Positions 14,900 to 24,759 of a stretch of 34,429 bases of DNA are shown here, piece by piece (the stretch's first letter is position 1; each line of letters opens with the position of its first letter). The position numbers were made by a program, and so were the translations under genes. The stretch is from Rugosibacter sp. (GTDB lineage: Bacteria > Pseudomonadota > Gammaproteobacteria > Burkholderiales > Rhodocyclaceae): the NCBI GenBank assembly GCA_030645365.1, contig JAUSMB010000032.1, positions 1-34,429 of the forward strand, in the 5' to 3' direction. The notes under the pieces were generated by a model. It searched no databases, had not been told where the DNA came from, and worked only from the letters and a program-made list of their open reading frames with translations.

Positions 14900-17806
14900 T
14901 TAAAGCGAACGCGCAATTTCCTGCGTTTCAAAAACTTCAAGTTGATCGCCTTCGTTGATATCATTAAAGTTCTTAAGGCTCAAGCCGCATTCGAACCCTT
15001 CTCTGACTTCCTTTGCATCGTCCTTGAAGCGCTTTAATGAATCCAGTTCGCCGGTATGCACTACAACATTATTGCGTAACACACGCACTGAGGCATTGCG
15101 TTTGACAATGCCCGACAACACCATGCAGCCAGCCACCGCCCCCACTCTGGAAATACGAAATACTTGACGAATCTCGACCATACCCAGCACCATTTCTTTT
15201 TTCTCGGGTGCCAGCATTCCTGACAAAGCAGCTTTCACCTCGTCCACTACGGCATAAATGATGCTGTAAAAACGAATATCTACGCCAAAGCTTTCAGCCG
15301 CCTTTCGTGCGCCTGCATCTGCTTTTGTATTAAAGCCAATGATGACCGCTTTGGATGCGGAGGCGAGATTCACATCAGATTCACTAATGCTCCCTACGCC
15401 AGCATGGATAATGGATATTTTAACTTCACTCGTGGATAGCTTGTTGAGTGACTGAACTAGCGCCTCTTGGGACCCCTGAACATCGGCTTTAACAATTAAT
15501 GGCAAGGTTTTTATTTCCCCCTCAGCCAGCTGTTCAAACATATTTTCAAGTTTTGCCGCCTGTTGCTTAGCCAACTTAACATCCCGAAACTTGCCTTGCC
15601 GGAACAGAGCAATTTCGCGCGCCTTGCGTTCATCGGCAAGCACCATACCGATATCACCCGCAGCGGGAACATCGGTCAAACCTTGAATTTCAACTGGAAT
15701 GGATGGGCCTGCCGCTTCAATGGATTTTCCATTCTCATCCAGCATGGCGCGCACGCGGCCAAAAACCGAACCGAGCAAAAGAGAATCTCCCCGTCGCAGA
15801 GTTCCTGACTGTACTAACAGCGTAGCGACCGGGCCCTTACCTTTATCCAAACGCGCTTCAATTACTATACCTTTCGCCGGGGCATCGACAGGGGCCTTCA
15901 GCTCAAGAACTTCGGCCTGTAAAAGCAATTGCTCAAGCAACTCATCCACACCCGCGCCTGATTTAGCGGATACACCGATAAATGGGGAGTCGCCACCATA
16001 TTCTTCAGGTACAACGCCTTCAGCTACCAGCTCCTGCTTGACCCGCTCAGGATTACCGTCGGGCTTGTCAATTTTAGTAATCGCAACAACCAGCGGGACA
16101 CCTGCTGCTTTAGCATGATGAATCGCTTCTTTGGTTTGCGGCATAACGCCATCATCCGCCGCAACAACCAAAATAACGATATCGGTGGCTTTTGCACCAC
16201 GCGCACGCATTGATGAAAACGCTTCGTGTCCTGGTGTATCAAGAAATGTAATCATGCCACGCGGTGTTTCTACGTGATAAGCGCCGATGTGTTGCGTGAT
16301 TCCACCAGCCTCACCATGTGCGACACGGCTCTTGCGAATATAGTCGAGCAAGGATGTTTTACCATGATCAACGTGGCCCATGACGGTAACAACTGGGGCA
16401 CGCGGCAATTGCTCAAACACCTTGTGCTCCACCTGATCATCCAGGAAAGTCTCCGGATCATCTAACTTGGCAGCAAATGCGCGGTGACCCATTTCCTCGA
16501 CCACAATCATCGCGGTTTCTTGATCCAATACTTGGTTGATCGTCACCATAGAACCCATCTTCATCATCACCTTGATGACTTCAGATGCCTTAACCGTCAT
16601 CTTGTGCGAAAGATCAGCAACCGAAATCGTTTCTGGCACCTGCACATCATGGATAATGGCTTCAACCATCTGCTGCGGGGCACTATTTTCATTATGCTCA
16701 CGATGTCCGCCACCCTGACGCCCACCACCTTTGGCGCCGCGCCAACCAGAGGGGCCAATATCACCTCGTGTTTTAATCGTCCGACGCTTGGTCGCATCAT
16801 CTTTCCAAACAGCTTTCTTGGCAGGTTTGGCCTTTGTTTCGGCCTCCTTACCAGCAGGTTTGTGTATCGTACCTGATACACCTGCTGTCGGAGTTACCGC
16901 CTTTGCTACGGCTTTTGGTGCTGCCGCTGCTGCGGCAGCCGCCGAAGCAGCCGCTTGCTGCTGTACAACACGTGCCTCAGCCTCGGCGCGAACTCTCGCT
17001 TCACGCGCATTTCTTGCCTCAAACTCAGCCGCTTGAATTGCTGCTAGCTGCGCCTGACGTTTTGCCTCTGAATCTCGTAGCGCACGCTCAGCGGAATCTA
17101 TAACTGATTTCGCCCTTGGTTTTGCAGTAGACCGGACAACGGCAACCTTGACTTCCGGCGTTGCAACTGGCTCGTTTTTCTCAGGCGACTCATTTTGCTC
17201 AGCATGTGCAAGCGAAGACAATTGCACAGTAGCGGCAGCATCCTCACTAGCAAAAACCGGAGGGGCTTCACTTTGACTCTCCACCTCCGGCACAATGCTT
17301 TTTTCTGCCGCTGTCTCTACTGCAAGAAGTGCGTCCGTTACAGATACAACATCGTTTACCGGCAAAATTTGTGCTTCAGTTTGAGCATCCACCTGAGCAT
17401 CTATCTTGTGCTCCAAAGATAGCTCACTGGTAGTTCTTTCCGTTTTTGGTAACTCAGTCACCAGGCTTTTGGGCATCGCCGCATCAGCTTTGGCCACTAC
17501 TTCTGATGCATCTCGTTTGACGAACACGCGCTTTTTACGCACCTCAACTTGAATGGTGCGCGATCTACCCGCTGCATCTGATGACTTTATCTCGGTTGTC
17601 TGCTTACGCGTCAAAGTAATCTTTGACTTGGACGCAGACTCTCCGTGCGACTTACGCAGATAGTCCAACAGGCGCGTTTTATCCTGCTCCGACATCATAT
17701 CGCTAGGAGCTTGTTTTTCAACGCCGGCCTTGGCAAGTTGATCCAGTAGATCAGGAGCCGGCATTTTCAGCTCGGTTGCAAATTCAGAAACAGTCATCAA
17801 AGCCAT
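14900..17806 (-). CDS. infB: Translation initiation factor IF-2
   Basis: The 968-residue GTPase places initiator tRNA on the 30S subunit. The start is set at ATG 17806 ([20 protein letters not shown]), which is typical of betaproteobacterial IF-2 and follows GAGGGTAAAGG; the longer frame from 17857 would overlap nusA by about 40 bases. A long charged and Ala-rich linker spans roughly residues 120-360, with a run of alanines. The G domain shows G1 GHVDHGKTS, switch [11 protein letters not shown]3 DTPGHEAF and G4 ITKIDKP. The G4 motif has Thr where NKID is usual. Domains II-IV and the C-terminal fMet-tRNA-binding domain are complete. Confidence 0.96.
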   Translation of the reverse strand: MALMTVSEFATELKMPAPDLLDQLAKAGVEKQAPSDMMSEQDKTRLLDYLRKSHGESASKSKITLTRKQTTEIKSSDAAGRSRTIQVEVRKKRVFVKRDASEVVAKADAAMPKSLVTELPKTERTTSELSLEHKIDAQVDAQTEAQILPVNDVVSVTDALLAVETAAEKSIVPEVESQSEAPPVFASEDAAATVQLSSLAHAEQNESPEKNEPVATPEVKVAVVRSTAKPRAKSVIDSAERALRDSEAKRQAQLAAIQAAEFEARNAREARVRAEAEARVVQQQAAASAAAAAAAAPKAVAKAVTPTAGVSGTIHKPAGKEAETKAKPAKKAVWKDDATKRRTIKTRGDIGPSGWRGAKGGGRQGGGHREHNENSAPQQMVEAIIHDVQVPETISVADLSHKMTVKASEVIKVMMKMGSMVTINQVLDQETAMIVVEEMGHRAFAAKLDDPETFLDDQVEHKVFEQLPRAPVVTVMGHVDHGKTSLLDYIRKSRVAHGEAGGITQHIGAYHVETPRGMITFLDTPGHEAFSSMRARGAKATDIVILVVAADDGVMPQTKEAIHHAKAAGVPLVVAITKIDKPDGNPERVKQELVAEGVVPEEYGGDSPFIGVSAKSGAGVDELLEQLLLQAEVLELKAPVDAPAKGIVIEARLDKGKGPVATLLVQSGTLRRGDSLLLGSVFGRVRAMLDENGKSIEAAGPSIPVEIQGLTDVPAAGDIGMVLADERKAREIALFRQGKFRDVKLAKQQAAKLENMFEQLAEGEIKTLPLIVKADVQGSQEALVQSLNKLSTSEVKISIIHAGVGSISESDVNLASASKAVIIGFNTKADAGARKAAESFGVDIRFYSIIYAVVDEVKAALSGMLAPEKKEMVLGMVEIRQVFRISRVGAVAGCMVLSGIVKRNASVRVLRNNVVVHTGELDSLKRFKDDAKEVREGFECGLSLKNFNDINEGDQLEVFETQEIARSL

Positions 17807-17816
17807 GCCTTTACCC

Positions 17817-19298
17817 TCATTCTTCCTCAGCGAACCAATGGGCACGCGCAACGACAATCAAGTCTTTTGCTCGATCAGAGTCCATCCCAGTCATTTCAAT
17901 TAACTCATCGACCGCCAAATCTGCCAATGCCTCACGATCCGTAACACCATTCTTCGCCAGCTTTGCCGCCAGTCCAGCATCCATCCCCTTTAAGGCGAGC
18001 AGGTCTTCAGATACTTTATCCAGTTGCTCTTCATCCACGATGGCTGCAGTTAATAAAATATTACGCGCACGCTCACGCAGCTCATTCACCACCGCCTCAT
18101 CAAATGCATCAATTTCAAGCATTTCTGCTAATGGAACGTAAGCAATTTCCTCTAATGAAGAAAACCCTTCTTCAATCAGAATATTCGCCACTTCTTCATC
18201 AACATCGAGCTTTGCCACAAACAAAGCGCGAATCGATTCAGATTCAGAAGCTGATTTTTCTTGTGACTGCTCAACGGTCATCAAATTGATGGTCCAGCCC
18301 GTCAGCTCCGAAGCCAATCGTACATTTTGCCCGCCGCGACCAATGGCAATGGCAAGATTGGCCTCATCCACGACCACATCCATTGCATGCTTTTCCTCAT
18401 CCACCATGATGCTCTGCACTTCTGCCGGAGCTAAAGCACCGATCACAAACTGGGCCGGGTCTGCCGACCAATTGATGATGTCAACACGCTCACCAGACAA
18501 CTCATTGGTGACCGCGGTGACCCGCGAACCACGCATACCAACGCAAGTACCAATAGGATCAACACGAGGATCATTTGATTTCACTGCAATTTTTGCCCGC
18601 ATACCAGCGTCACGTGCGGCCGCCTTGATCTCAAGCAATCCATCTTCAATCTCAGGGACTTCAAGCTCGAACAGCTTCATGATGAAGTCAGGTGCGGTGC
18701 GCGACAAAATCAACTGTGGGCCTCGCACTTGTCGATCAACCTTCATCAGCCAGGCGCGCACGCGGTCGCCAGGGCGAAGATTTTCTTTGGGGATCATCTG
18801 ATCACGCGGCAGCAAAGCCTCAATGCGACCTACCTCAATGATTGCGCTACCTCGATCCAAGCGCTTGACCGTACCACTGACGAGATGCTCCTTGCGCTCA
18901 AGGAAATCATTTAGCATCTGCTCGCGCTCGGCATCTCGAATTTTTTGCAGAATGACTTGCTTAGCGGCCTGAGCGCCGATACGCCCAAAATCGATGGGCT
19001 CCATTGCCTCTTCGATGTACTCTTCGAGCCCGATATCTGAAATTTCGAGCTGAGCTTCCTTCAACCCCTTTTGCACCTCAGGATTTTCTACTGCACTATC
19101 CTCGACAACCAACCAACGACGGAACGCCTCGTATTCACCAGTTTCGTGATCAATTTCGACGCGAATATCAGCCTCATCGTTAACGCGCTTCTTAGTCGCT
19201 TGCGCGAGCGCTTGCTCTAGCGCATCAAACACGATATCTCTGGCGACATTTTTCTCGCGGGCCAAAGCATCAACCAACAGTAACAATTCACGGCTCAT
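17817..19298 (-). CDS. nusA: Transcription termination/antitermination factor NusA
   Basis: The 493-residue product binds RNA polymerase and nascent RNA. In order it has the N-terminal polymerase-binding domain ([18 protein letters not shown]), an S1 domain near residues 135-200, two KH domains including [14 protein letters not shown] and [19 protein letters not shown], and two C-terminal acidic helix-hairpin-helix repeats, as in other proteobacteria. It lies 20 bases after rimP and 10 bases before infB. It may act on the hairpin in the leader of its own operon. Confidence 0.97.
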   Translation of the reverse strand: MSRELLLLVDALAREKNVARDIVFDALEQALAQATKKRVNDEADIRVEIDHETGEYEAFRRWLVVEDSAVENPEVQKGLKEAQLEISDIGLEEYIEEAMEPIDFGRIGAQAAKQVILQKIRDAEREQMLNDFLERKEHLVSGTVKRLDRGSAIIEVGRIEALLPRDQMIPKENLRPGDRVRAWLMKVDRQVRGPQLILSRTAPDFIMKLFELEVPEIEDGLLEIKAAARDAGMRAKIAVKSNDPRVDPIGTCVGMRGSRVTAVTNELSGERVDIINWSADPAQFVIGALAPAEVQSIMVDEEKHAMDVVVDEANLAIAIGRGGQNVRLASELTGWTINLMTVEQSQEKSASESESIRALFVAKLDVDEEVANILIEEGFSSLEEIAYVPLAEMLEIDAFDEAVVNELRERARNILLTAAIVDEEQLDKVSEDLLALKGMDAGLAAKLAKNGVTDREALADLAVDELIEMTGMDSDRAKDLIVVARAHWFAEEE

Positions 19299-19318
19299 AG
19301 GTGGTTCTCCGACAATAT

Positions 19319-19780
19319 TCAGAATGTTGGCACTAAACGCGCTCGATCCACGTTAGCTAGCGCAATCTCATGCAGCACATTTTCAACTCGCAAACTAAAA
19401 GTCTCTGTACCTTCTTCACCCGCCACGGCTTCAATGACGCCCTTGAAATTACGCTGATTACCTAGTGGAACACGCAATTTCAGCTGAATCTCACAGCCTG
19501 TAAATCGACGAAAATCTGCTGCTTTGGTCAACGCACGATCCAACCCGGGCGAGGAGACCTCCAGCCGATCGTAATCAATATTTTCAACCATGAAAACATG
19601 GGTCAGCTGATGGCTCACAGCAGAACAGTCATCCACACTGATGCCCCGCGCCGGCTGATCATCCGTTTCAGGATGATCAATAAAGACGCGCAGCAGCCTG
19701 GCGCGCGGGCTCGATTCCACTTCAACGAGCTCAAACCCCAAGCCAACCACGGTTTTCTCAATTAAATCATTAAGCTGCAT
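19319..19780 (-). CDS. rimP: Ribosome maturation factor RimP
   Basis: The product of 153 residues (157 if the upstream ATG at 19792 is used) takes part in 30S assembly. It begins [20 protein letters not shown] and contains RVFIDHP and [18 protein letters not shown], then [20 protein letters not shown], the most conserved RimP motif, and a C-terminal SH3-like part. The ATG at 19780 gives the family N-terminus and has GGATG about 10 bases upstream; the other ATG has no clear ribosome binding site. It is the first gene of the operon. Confidence 0.95.
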   Translation of the reverse strand: MQLNDLIEKTVVGLGFELVEVESSPRARLLRVFIDHPETDDQPARGISVDDCSAVSHQLTHVFMVENIDYDRLEVSSPGLDRALTKAADFRRFTGCEIQLKLRVPLGNQRNFKGVIEAVAGEEGTETFSLRVENVLHEIALANVDRARLVPTF

Positions 19781-19803
19781 TCGCACACACACATCCGTTC
19801 GAC

Positions 19804-19831
19804 AAATAAAAAATGGGCTGAAAAGCCCATT
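19804..19831 (-). terminator. Attenuator-like terminator in the rimP leader
   Basis: On the minus strand AATGGGCT, loop TTTC, AGCCCATT is followed by TTTTATTTG. It lies between the promoter at 19871-19899 and the rimP start, so transcripts of the operon must read through it. It may also end read-through from rluB. A rimP leader RNA with a premature terminator has been described in proteobacteria. Confidence 0.75.
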
Positions 19832-19870
19832 CTTTTCTCTCCCGAGAACGGTGCCAACTAAAGGAGCAAG

Positions 19871-19899
19871 ATTATAGCAGAGGCCTCATTTCTCTGCAA
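19871..19899 (-). promoter_or_regulatory. Strong sigma-70 promoter of rimP-nusA-infB-rbfA-truB
   Basis: On the minus strand TTGCAG (19899-19894), a 17-base spacer and a perfect TATAAT (19876-19871). The -35 box lies within the last codons of rluB. Transcription would start near 19864, leaving a leader of about 85 bases. Confidence 0.75.
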
Positions 19900-20941
19900 A
19901 ATCAATTCGATCGCTTGCGTCATCATCCGACATGAAACTCAGGTCATCGAAACCCTCTTCACTGAGCAAAGGTCGTGATATTCCGGTTTTTTGTTCTGGG
20001 GGCAAGAGCTGCATCAAGGCTTCGACCTCGCCTGGCTCCAAGTCGCGGGACTGCCCTCGCTTCAAACGAGGCGGCAACTGAACAGGGCCATAGCGCACAC
20101 GCATCAAGCGACTCACGATTAAGCCAACAGCCTCGAACATGCGCCTCACTTCGCGATTACGTCCTTCCGAAAGGGCCACGCGATACCAGCGGTTAGCACC
20201 TTCGCCGCCGGATTCAACAATCAAATTAAAGTGCGCCAACCCATCCTCCAACTGCACCCCCTGACGCAAGCGCTCCAAAATCTCTGGTGTTGCCTCGCCC
20301 AAAACACGCACGGCGTACTCGCGTTCGATTTGATATTTTGGATGCATCATCCGCTGCGCCAAACCGCCATCGTTGGTAAATAACAGCAAACCACAGGAAT
20401 TGAAATCCAGCCGCCCGATGGAAATCCATCGCCCATTCCTCAGGCGAGGCAGTTTAGTAAAAACACTCGGCCGTCCCTGAGGATCATCCTTGGAAACAAT
20501 TTCACCTTCGGGCTTGTGGTACATCACCACGCGCGGCAAGCGGTGCGAGAACTTAAGCTGAACCAGCTTGCCATTCAGTCGAATTTTGTCGTCCGGACCT
20601 ACCCGCTGCCCAATATGCGCGGGCTCGCCGTTGACGTTAACGCGCCCCGCAATAATCCACTCTTCAATTTCTCGACGCGAGCCGTGTCCGGCATCTGCCA
20701 ATGCTTTTTGCAGTTTTGGCGGATCACTAAAAACAACATGATTACCCCGCCCACCTTGAGTTTTCGGCGAGGCCTGCCGCGCCCCTGCGCTGTCATTGCG
20801 AGCATCAACCAATTCGCGGGGGCCCTTTTGCGCAGTACGAAAAGGGGTAGCCTTGCGCGGCTTGGTCGAATTAACCGGCTTACGCGGCAAACTACTCCGC
20901 GGGGCTCTGGATGGTGTAACGGAAGTGCCTGGTTTTTTCAT
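19886..20941 (-). CDS. rluB: 23S rRNA pseudouridine synthase, RluB type
   Basis: The 351-residue product makes pseudouridine in 23S rRNA helix 89 (position 2605 in E. coli). An N-terminal basic, Pro/Ser-rich tail of about 75 residues leads to an S4 domain (LQKALADAGHGSRREIEEWI). The catalytic domain shows GRLDFNSCGLLLFTNDGGLA with the catalytic Asp, and SEGRNREVRRMFEAVGL. A short acidic tail ends the protein. The ATG at 20941 with AGGG just before it is preferred over a GTG at 20995 that overlaps scpB. RluB is separated from the related RluE/RluF by the scpAB neighbourhood and the long tail. Confidence 0.92.
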   Translation of the reverse strand: MKKPGTSVTPSRAPRSSLPRKPVNSTKPRKATPFRTAQKGPRELVDARNDSAGARQASPKTQGGRGNHVVFSDPPKLQKALADAGHGSRREIEEWIIAGRVNVNGEPAHIGQRVGPDDKIRLNGKLVQLKFSHRLPRVVMYHKPEGEIVSKDDPQGRPSVFTKLPRLRNGRWISIGRLDFNSCGLLLFTNDGGLAQRMMHPKYQIEREYAVRVLGEATPEILERLRQGVQLEDGLAHFNLIVESGGEGANRWYRVALSEGRNREVRRMFEAVGLIVSRLMRVRYGPVQLPPRLKRGQSRDLEPGEVEALMQLLPPEQKTGISRPLLSEEGFDDLSFMSDDDASDRIDFAEK

Positions 20942-20969
20942 GGTGCCCTGTGGGCGAACCTCTGTTTCA

Positions 20970-21647
20970 TCATTCTGTCGGTAACGTACTTTCACTGCGA
21001 ATTACCGGTTCGGTCGTGTCGGTAATGTCTTTGCTTATATTTTCACTCATCATTTCACTTACCGAGGCAACAAAATCACCCGTCAGTACCGCCTGATTCG
21101 GTTGAGTATTCATGACGCGTTCAATTTCACTCAATGGCGGTAACTCGGTCAAGCTACGCAAACCAAGGTCATCCAGAAATACTTTTGTGGTGGCGTAAAG
21201 CGCAGGCCTGCCCGGTGTATCGCGATGGCCAACCACATCAATCCAGCCACGTGACTCAAGTGTTTTCAATATATTGGGCGACACCGCCACACCACGAATA
21301 TCTTCAATATCACCTCGCGTCACTGGCTGGCGATACGCAATAATCGACAGCGTCTCCATCACGGCACGTGAATACTTGGGCGCTTTTTCGTTTTTCAGCC
21401 GGGCAACATAAGCCTGATATTCGGGGCGAGTCTGAAAACGCCAGCCAGAAGCCAGGCGTACCAATTCAACACCGCGGCCTGACCAGTCACGGCGTAAATC
21501 GTCCAGCAGTATCTGCCATGTTTCGTCATCAAATGTTTCATCAAAAAGCTTTTTCAGTTCAGACAAAGGCAAAGGTTCTGCCGCAACCAACAAAACAGTC
21601 TCAAGCACGCGCTTGTAGTCATCAGGCGTATACAGTTCCTGCATCAT
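20970..21647 (-). CDS. scpB: Segregation and condensation protein B
   Basis: The 225-residue product is a kleisin-associated winged-helix protein of the SMC-ScpAB condensin complex. The two winged-helix domains are visible: the first up to [19 protein letters not shown], the second with [20 protein letters not shown] and [20 protein letters not shown], the family signature. The C-terminal tail of 60 residues is acidic and variable. The start codon overlaps the scpA stop (ATGATG), coupling the two. Confidence 0.95.
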   Translation of the reverse strand: MMQELYTPDDYKRVLETVLLVAAEPLPLSELKKLFDETFDDETWQILLDDLRRDWSGRGVELVRLASGWRFQTRPEYQAYVARLKNEKAPKYSRAVMETLSIIAYRQPVTRGDIEDIRGVAVSPNILKTLESRGWIDVVGHRDTPGRPALYATTKVFLDDLGLRSLTELPPLSEIERVMNTQPNQAVLTGDFVASVSEMMSENISKDITDTTEPVIRSESTLPTE

Positions 21648-22495
21648 CCAACCTCGGGCAATCTCACATAAATCGGCGCCAGCGCTTCATTTTGCGTAAT
21701 TTCTACCATCGCTTCGCGGGCAAGCTCAAGCATGGCAAGAAAGCTGACAACCAATCCAGGTGCGCCAAGTTTCAAATCGAACAGTTGCTCAAACAACACG
21801 TAGCCACCGCCTTGCAAGCGACGCAAAATGAGGCTCATATGCTCCCGCACTGACAACTCCTCGCGATGAATTTTGTGATGCTGATGGTTTTTCACTTGCC
21901 TCATAAGCGAAAGCCACACCAACTGCAAATCATGCAGGCTCACTTCCGGCTGACGCTCGACGACTTTGTCTGCAATCCAAACCGTAACCCACTCAAAATC
22001 TCTCCCGACCTGGGGTAATTCTTCCAGCTGGGCAGCTGCGGCTTTCATCCGTTCATACTCGACCAGACGGCGCACCAGCTCGGCGCGCGGATCTTCTGCC
22101 TCACCCTCTTCAGCGCGCGGAATGCGGGGTAACAACATGCGCGACTTGATCTCGATCAGCATCGCTGCCATGAGCAGATACTCAGCCGCCAGCTCGAGGT
22201 TGTGTTTGCGCATGGCTTCAACATAGGCCAGATACTGCACTGTCAACGGTGCCATCGGAATATCCAGCACATTGATGTTTGCACGGCGTATCAGGTACAA
22301 CAATAAATCCAGCGGGCCTTCAAAAGATTCGAGAATGATTTCCAGTGCATCCGGCGGGATGTAAAGATCACGCGGCATCTCGGTCATCACTTCGCCGTAG
22401 ACTTTGGGCAGATGAGGCAGGAGTAACGCATCCATAAAACTCGGCGCTGGTGATACGGTGCCAACGCTTATTAACGCCTTATTCGAAGGCTGCAT
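21644..22495 (-). CDS. scpA: Segregation and condensation protein A (kleisin)
   Basis: The product of up to 283 residues bridges SMC heads. [22 protein letters not shown] is the conserved N-terminal kleisin helix, and [21 protein letters not shown] follows. The C-terminal winged helix ends [20 protein letters not shown]. The ATG at 22495 overlaps the trpS stop (TGATG). The first 20 residues from this start contain [11 protein letters not shown], encoded by a copy of the dispersed repeat; an ATG at 22435 just after it would give a shorter protein with [14 protein letters not shown] but lacks a clear ribosome binding site. Which start is used is open. SMC itself is not in the window. Confidence 0.93.
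   Translation of the reverse strand: MQPSNKALISVGTVSPAPSFMDALLLPHLPKVYGEVMTEMPRDLYIPPDALEIILESFEGPLDLLLYLIRRANINVLDIPMAPLTVQYLAYVEAMRKHNLELAAEYLLMAAMLIEIKSRMLLPRIPRAEEGEAEDPRAELVRRLVEYERMKAAAAQLEELPQVGRDFEWVTVWIADKVVERQPEVSLHDLQLVWLSLMRQVKNHQHHKIHREELSVREHMSLILRRLQGGGYVLFEQLFDLKLGAPGLVVSFLAMLELAREAMVEITQNEALAPIYVRLPEVG
22440..22460 (+). repeat. Dispersed 21-25 bp repeat, copy 3, inside the scpA 5' end
   Basis: Two mismatches from the 21-base core. It lies in frame in the first codons of scpA between the overlapping start at 22495 and the internal ATG at 22435. Confidence 0.6.
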
Positions 22496-23697
22496 CACGA
22501 GTAATCAATCCCTATGGCTTCGCGCACATCACGCATCGTCTCTTGCGCCAGCTTGCGTGCTTTTTCGCACCCGTCGGCAATGATATTCTTGACGAGTTGC
22601 GGATCTTCCTCATACATTTTTGCACGCTCTCGCATCGGCTCCTGTTCCTTTAGCACCGCGTCGATCACAGGTTGCTTGCATTCAATGCAGCCTATCCCGG
22701 CTGAACGACAGCCCGTTTGCACCCATTGCTTGACCTCATTATCCGAGTAAATCTGGTGCAATTGCCACACGGGGCACTTGTCCGGGTCGCCCGGATCGGT
22801 GCGACGCACACGCTGCGGATCGGTCTGCATGGTGCGAATTTTTTTGGTGATGGATTCTGCATCTTCACGCAGCGCAATCGTATTGCCATACGACTTCGAC
22901 ATCTTTTGTCCATCCAGCCCAGGCATACGCGAAGCCTCCGTCAGCAGGGCATCGGGCTCGACCAGGATCATTTTACGCGTGCCCTCCAGCCAGCCAAACA
23001 ACCGCTCACGATCGCCAAAAGACAGGCTCTGTGCCTCATTCAACAGCACGTGCGCCTCATTCAGTGCCTCCTCTTCACCTTGCTCCTGATACCGTGTGCG
23101 CAGCTCTTCATAAAGCTTGGCGCGCTTGTTGCCGAGTTGCTTCATCGCCTCCCGCGCCTTGCCTTCAAAATCTGGCTCGCGGCCATACAGATGGTTAAAG
23201 CGGCGCGCAATCTCACGCGTAAACTCAATATGTGGTACCTGATCTTCGCCCACCGGCACGCGATTGGCGCGATAAATCAGAATATCAGCCGCCTGCAACA
23301 AGGGATAGCCAAGAAAGCCATACGTCGTCAAATCCTTGTGCGTCAACTTCTCCTGCTGATCCTTGTAAGTCGGCACGCGCTCCAACCAGCCCAGCGGCGT
23401 CATCATTGATAACAACAGATGCAGTTCGGCGTGTTCCGGCACCTTGGACTGAATGAAAATCGTGGCTTGCGTCGGATCAACACCCGCCGCCAGCCAGTCG
23501 ATCACCATGTCATAGGTATTCTGGGTTATCGTGCCCGGCTCGTCGTAAGCCGTGGTTAACGCATGCCAGTCGGCGACAAAAAACAGGCAGGGGAATTCAT
23601 GCTGCAACTTGATCCAGTTGGCCAATACGCCGTGATAGTGGCCCAGATGCAAACGCCCAGTGGGGCGCATGCCGGAAAGAACTTTTTCTGCGTACAT
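22495..23697 (-). CDS. trpS: Tryptophanyl-tRNA synthetase
   Basis: The 400-residue class I synthetase charges tRNA-Trp. The HIGH-type motif is HLGHYHG at residues 17-23, and KMSKS stands near residue 263 in LDGQKMSKSYGNT. The Rossmann core shows FVADWHALTTAY and YPLLQAADILIY. It is longer than the 334-residue E. coli enzyme because of an inserted charged helical segment before the KMSKS loop, a form common in betaproteobacteria. It follows the S2P gene by 18 bases and overlaps scpA. Confidence 0.96.
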   Translation of the reverse strand: MYAEKVLSGMRPTGRLHLGHYHGVLANWIKLQHEFPCLFFVADWHALTTAYDEPGTITQNTYDMVIDWLAAGVDPTQATIFIQSKVPEHAELHLLLSMMTPLGWLERVPTYKDQQEKLTHKDLTTYGFLGYPLLQAADILIYRANRVPVGEDQVPHIEFTREIARRFNHLYGREPDFEGKAREAMKQLGNKRAKLYEELRTRYQEQGEEEALNEAHVLLNEAQSLSFGDRERLFGWLEGTRKMILVEPDALLTEASRMPGLDGQKMSKSYGNTIALREDAESITKKIRTMQTDPQRVRRTDPGDPDKCPVWQLHQIYSDNEVKQWVQTGCRSAGIGCIECKQPVIDAVLKEQEPMRERAKMYEEDPQLVKNIIADGCEKARKLAQETMRDVREAIGIDYS

Positions 23698-23715
23698 AAT
23701 AGTAGTAGTAAAAAC

Positions 23716-24360
23716 CTAGAACCCGAAGAGACTCTTTAGCAAAGAAAAATACACGCCCAACAGAGGGCGCAGGATACGATCCAGGCCGCCTAAAAACAGC
23801 AATGCAAGAAGAATAGGCAGCCCCCAGCGCTCAAGCTGAGAAAATTTCCACGCCGCGCGCGGTGGCAACAAGCTCACTGCAATGCGGCCACCATCCAGCG
23901 GCGGCAAAGGCAATAAATTCAGCAGCATCAATACGCCATTGATCCCAATACCCACCTTGGCCATTTCGCGCAATGCTTCCGAATACAGGGTTTCCGGAAA
24001 ACCAAGCACTGCCTTGAACAACAACGCCCAAGCCAAAGCCATTACCAAATTCGCCGCCGGCCCGGCAGCTGCTACCCACAACATGTCCTGCTTGGGACGA
24101 CGTAATTTGCCAAAATCCACCGGCACGGGCTTGGCCCAACCGAACAACATACCGCCTCCGGAAAGCAACAAAATCACCCCCGGAACAATCAAGGTGCCCA
24201 CCAAGTCAATATGGCGCAGAGGATTGATGCTAATACGCCCCAGCTTCCATGCCGTGCGATCGCCAAAGTGGCGTGCTGCATAGCCATGAGCCGCTTCGTG
24301 CAACGTGATGGCGAAAATCACGGGCAAGGCGGAAACCGCCAGTGTTTGGATAGTATTCAT
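23716..24360 (-). CDS. Site-2 protease family membrane metalloprotease (M50)
   Basis: The 214-residue product is a small zinc protease with about five membrane helices. The zinc motif HEAAH is at residues 21-25 in the first helix, and the second catalytic motif NLLPLPPLDGGR lies near residues 147-158, providing the Asp ligand. LRRPKQDMLWVAAAGPAANLVMAL is the conserved segment between. There is no PDZ or CBS domain, so it belongs to the minimal S2P group often encoded beside trpS and scpA. The substrate is unknown. The first gene of this part of the cluster has lost direct contact with yciO because of the insert at about 24.4-25.65 kb. Confidence 0.93.
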   Translation of the reverse strand: MNTIQTLAVSALPVIFAITLHEAAHGYAARHFGDRTAWKLGRISINPLRHIDLVGTLIVPGVILLLSGGGMLFGWAKPVPVDFGKLRRPKQDMLWVAAAGPAANLVMALAWALLFKAVLGFPETLYSEALREMAKVGIGINGVLMLLNLLPLPPLDGGRIAVSLLPPRAAWKFSQLERWGLPILLALLFLGGLDRILRPLLGVYFSLLKSLFGF

Positions 24361-24457
24361 GAAAGGCGGATTCTAACAGGCCGCCAGACTTGAAGGCGTA
24401 CGCCACAGGGCGGCTGGCCAAACCGCGACGAACACCCCGCTACGCTTGCTGGCTCAC

Positions 24458-24473
24458 GAAACTGTAGAAAAAG
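24458..24473 (+). repeat. Isolated copy of an IS-type end
   Basis: GAAACTGTAGAAAAAG differs by one base from GAAGCTGTAGAAAAAG at 25511-25526 and by two from 2282-2297. It lies in the gap of about 400 bases between the S2P gene and the DUF4145 gene, which otherwise holds one dispersed repeat and the attC-like site; no gene is seen there. Confidence 0.5.
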
Positions 24474-24625
24474 CGGTGAGTGGTCTGGACAATATCATTT
24501 CCGGGGTCGCCAAGGCCGGCGCCGACCGGATAAACCCAGCCGGGGCGAGCTTGTGTGGGGTTGTTTGCCATGGCCGGCTGCTACCAGCCTGGTGCGCTGG
24601 CCGTGCTCCCCGGACAACCCGAAAA

Positions 24626-24646
24626 GTCGGCGCTGGTGACACGGCG
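24626..24646 (+). repeat. Dispersed 21-25 bp repeat, copy 4
   Basis: One mismatch from the 21-base core, preceded by AAAA. It lies between the S2P gene and the attC-like site. Confidence 0.7.
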
Positions 24647-24680
24647 AAAACAGGATTTAAGTGTTTCAGACATGGTTCCG

Positions 24681-24750
24681 ATCCTAGGTTTGGATTTACC
24701 GGCGGTGCGCGGCTTTATCGTGCAACGTCCTGTGGATTGATGGGTTGGGC
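24681..24750 (-). other. attC-like site of the isolated cassette
   Basis: On the minus strand R'' is GCCCAAC (24750-24744) followed by CCATCAATCCACAGGACG, then GATAAAGCCGCGC, which is shared with attC 1. The body is alignable with attC 1 nearly end to end. The R' box is decayed or replaced: CTAGGAT stands where GTTGGAC stands in attC 1. It lies 9 bases behind the DUF4145 stop codon. Confidence 0.75.
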
Positions 24751-24759
24751 GGTATTGTT

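Noticed and set aside
24454-24642. A 62-residue minus-strand open frame between the S2P gene and the DUF4145 cassette
   Set aside because: It has no ribosome binding site, an arginine- and alanine-rich composition typical of a shadow frame, and its first residues come from the dispersed repeat and its last from the IS-type end.
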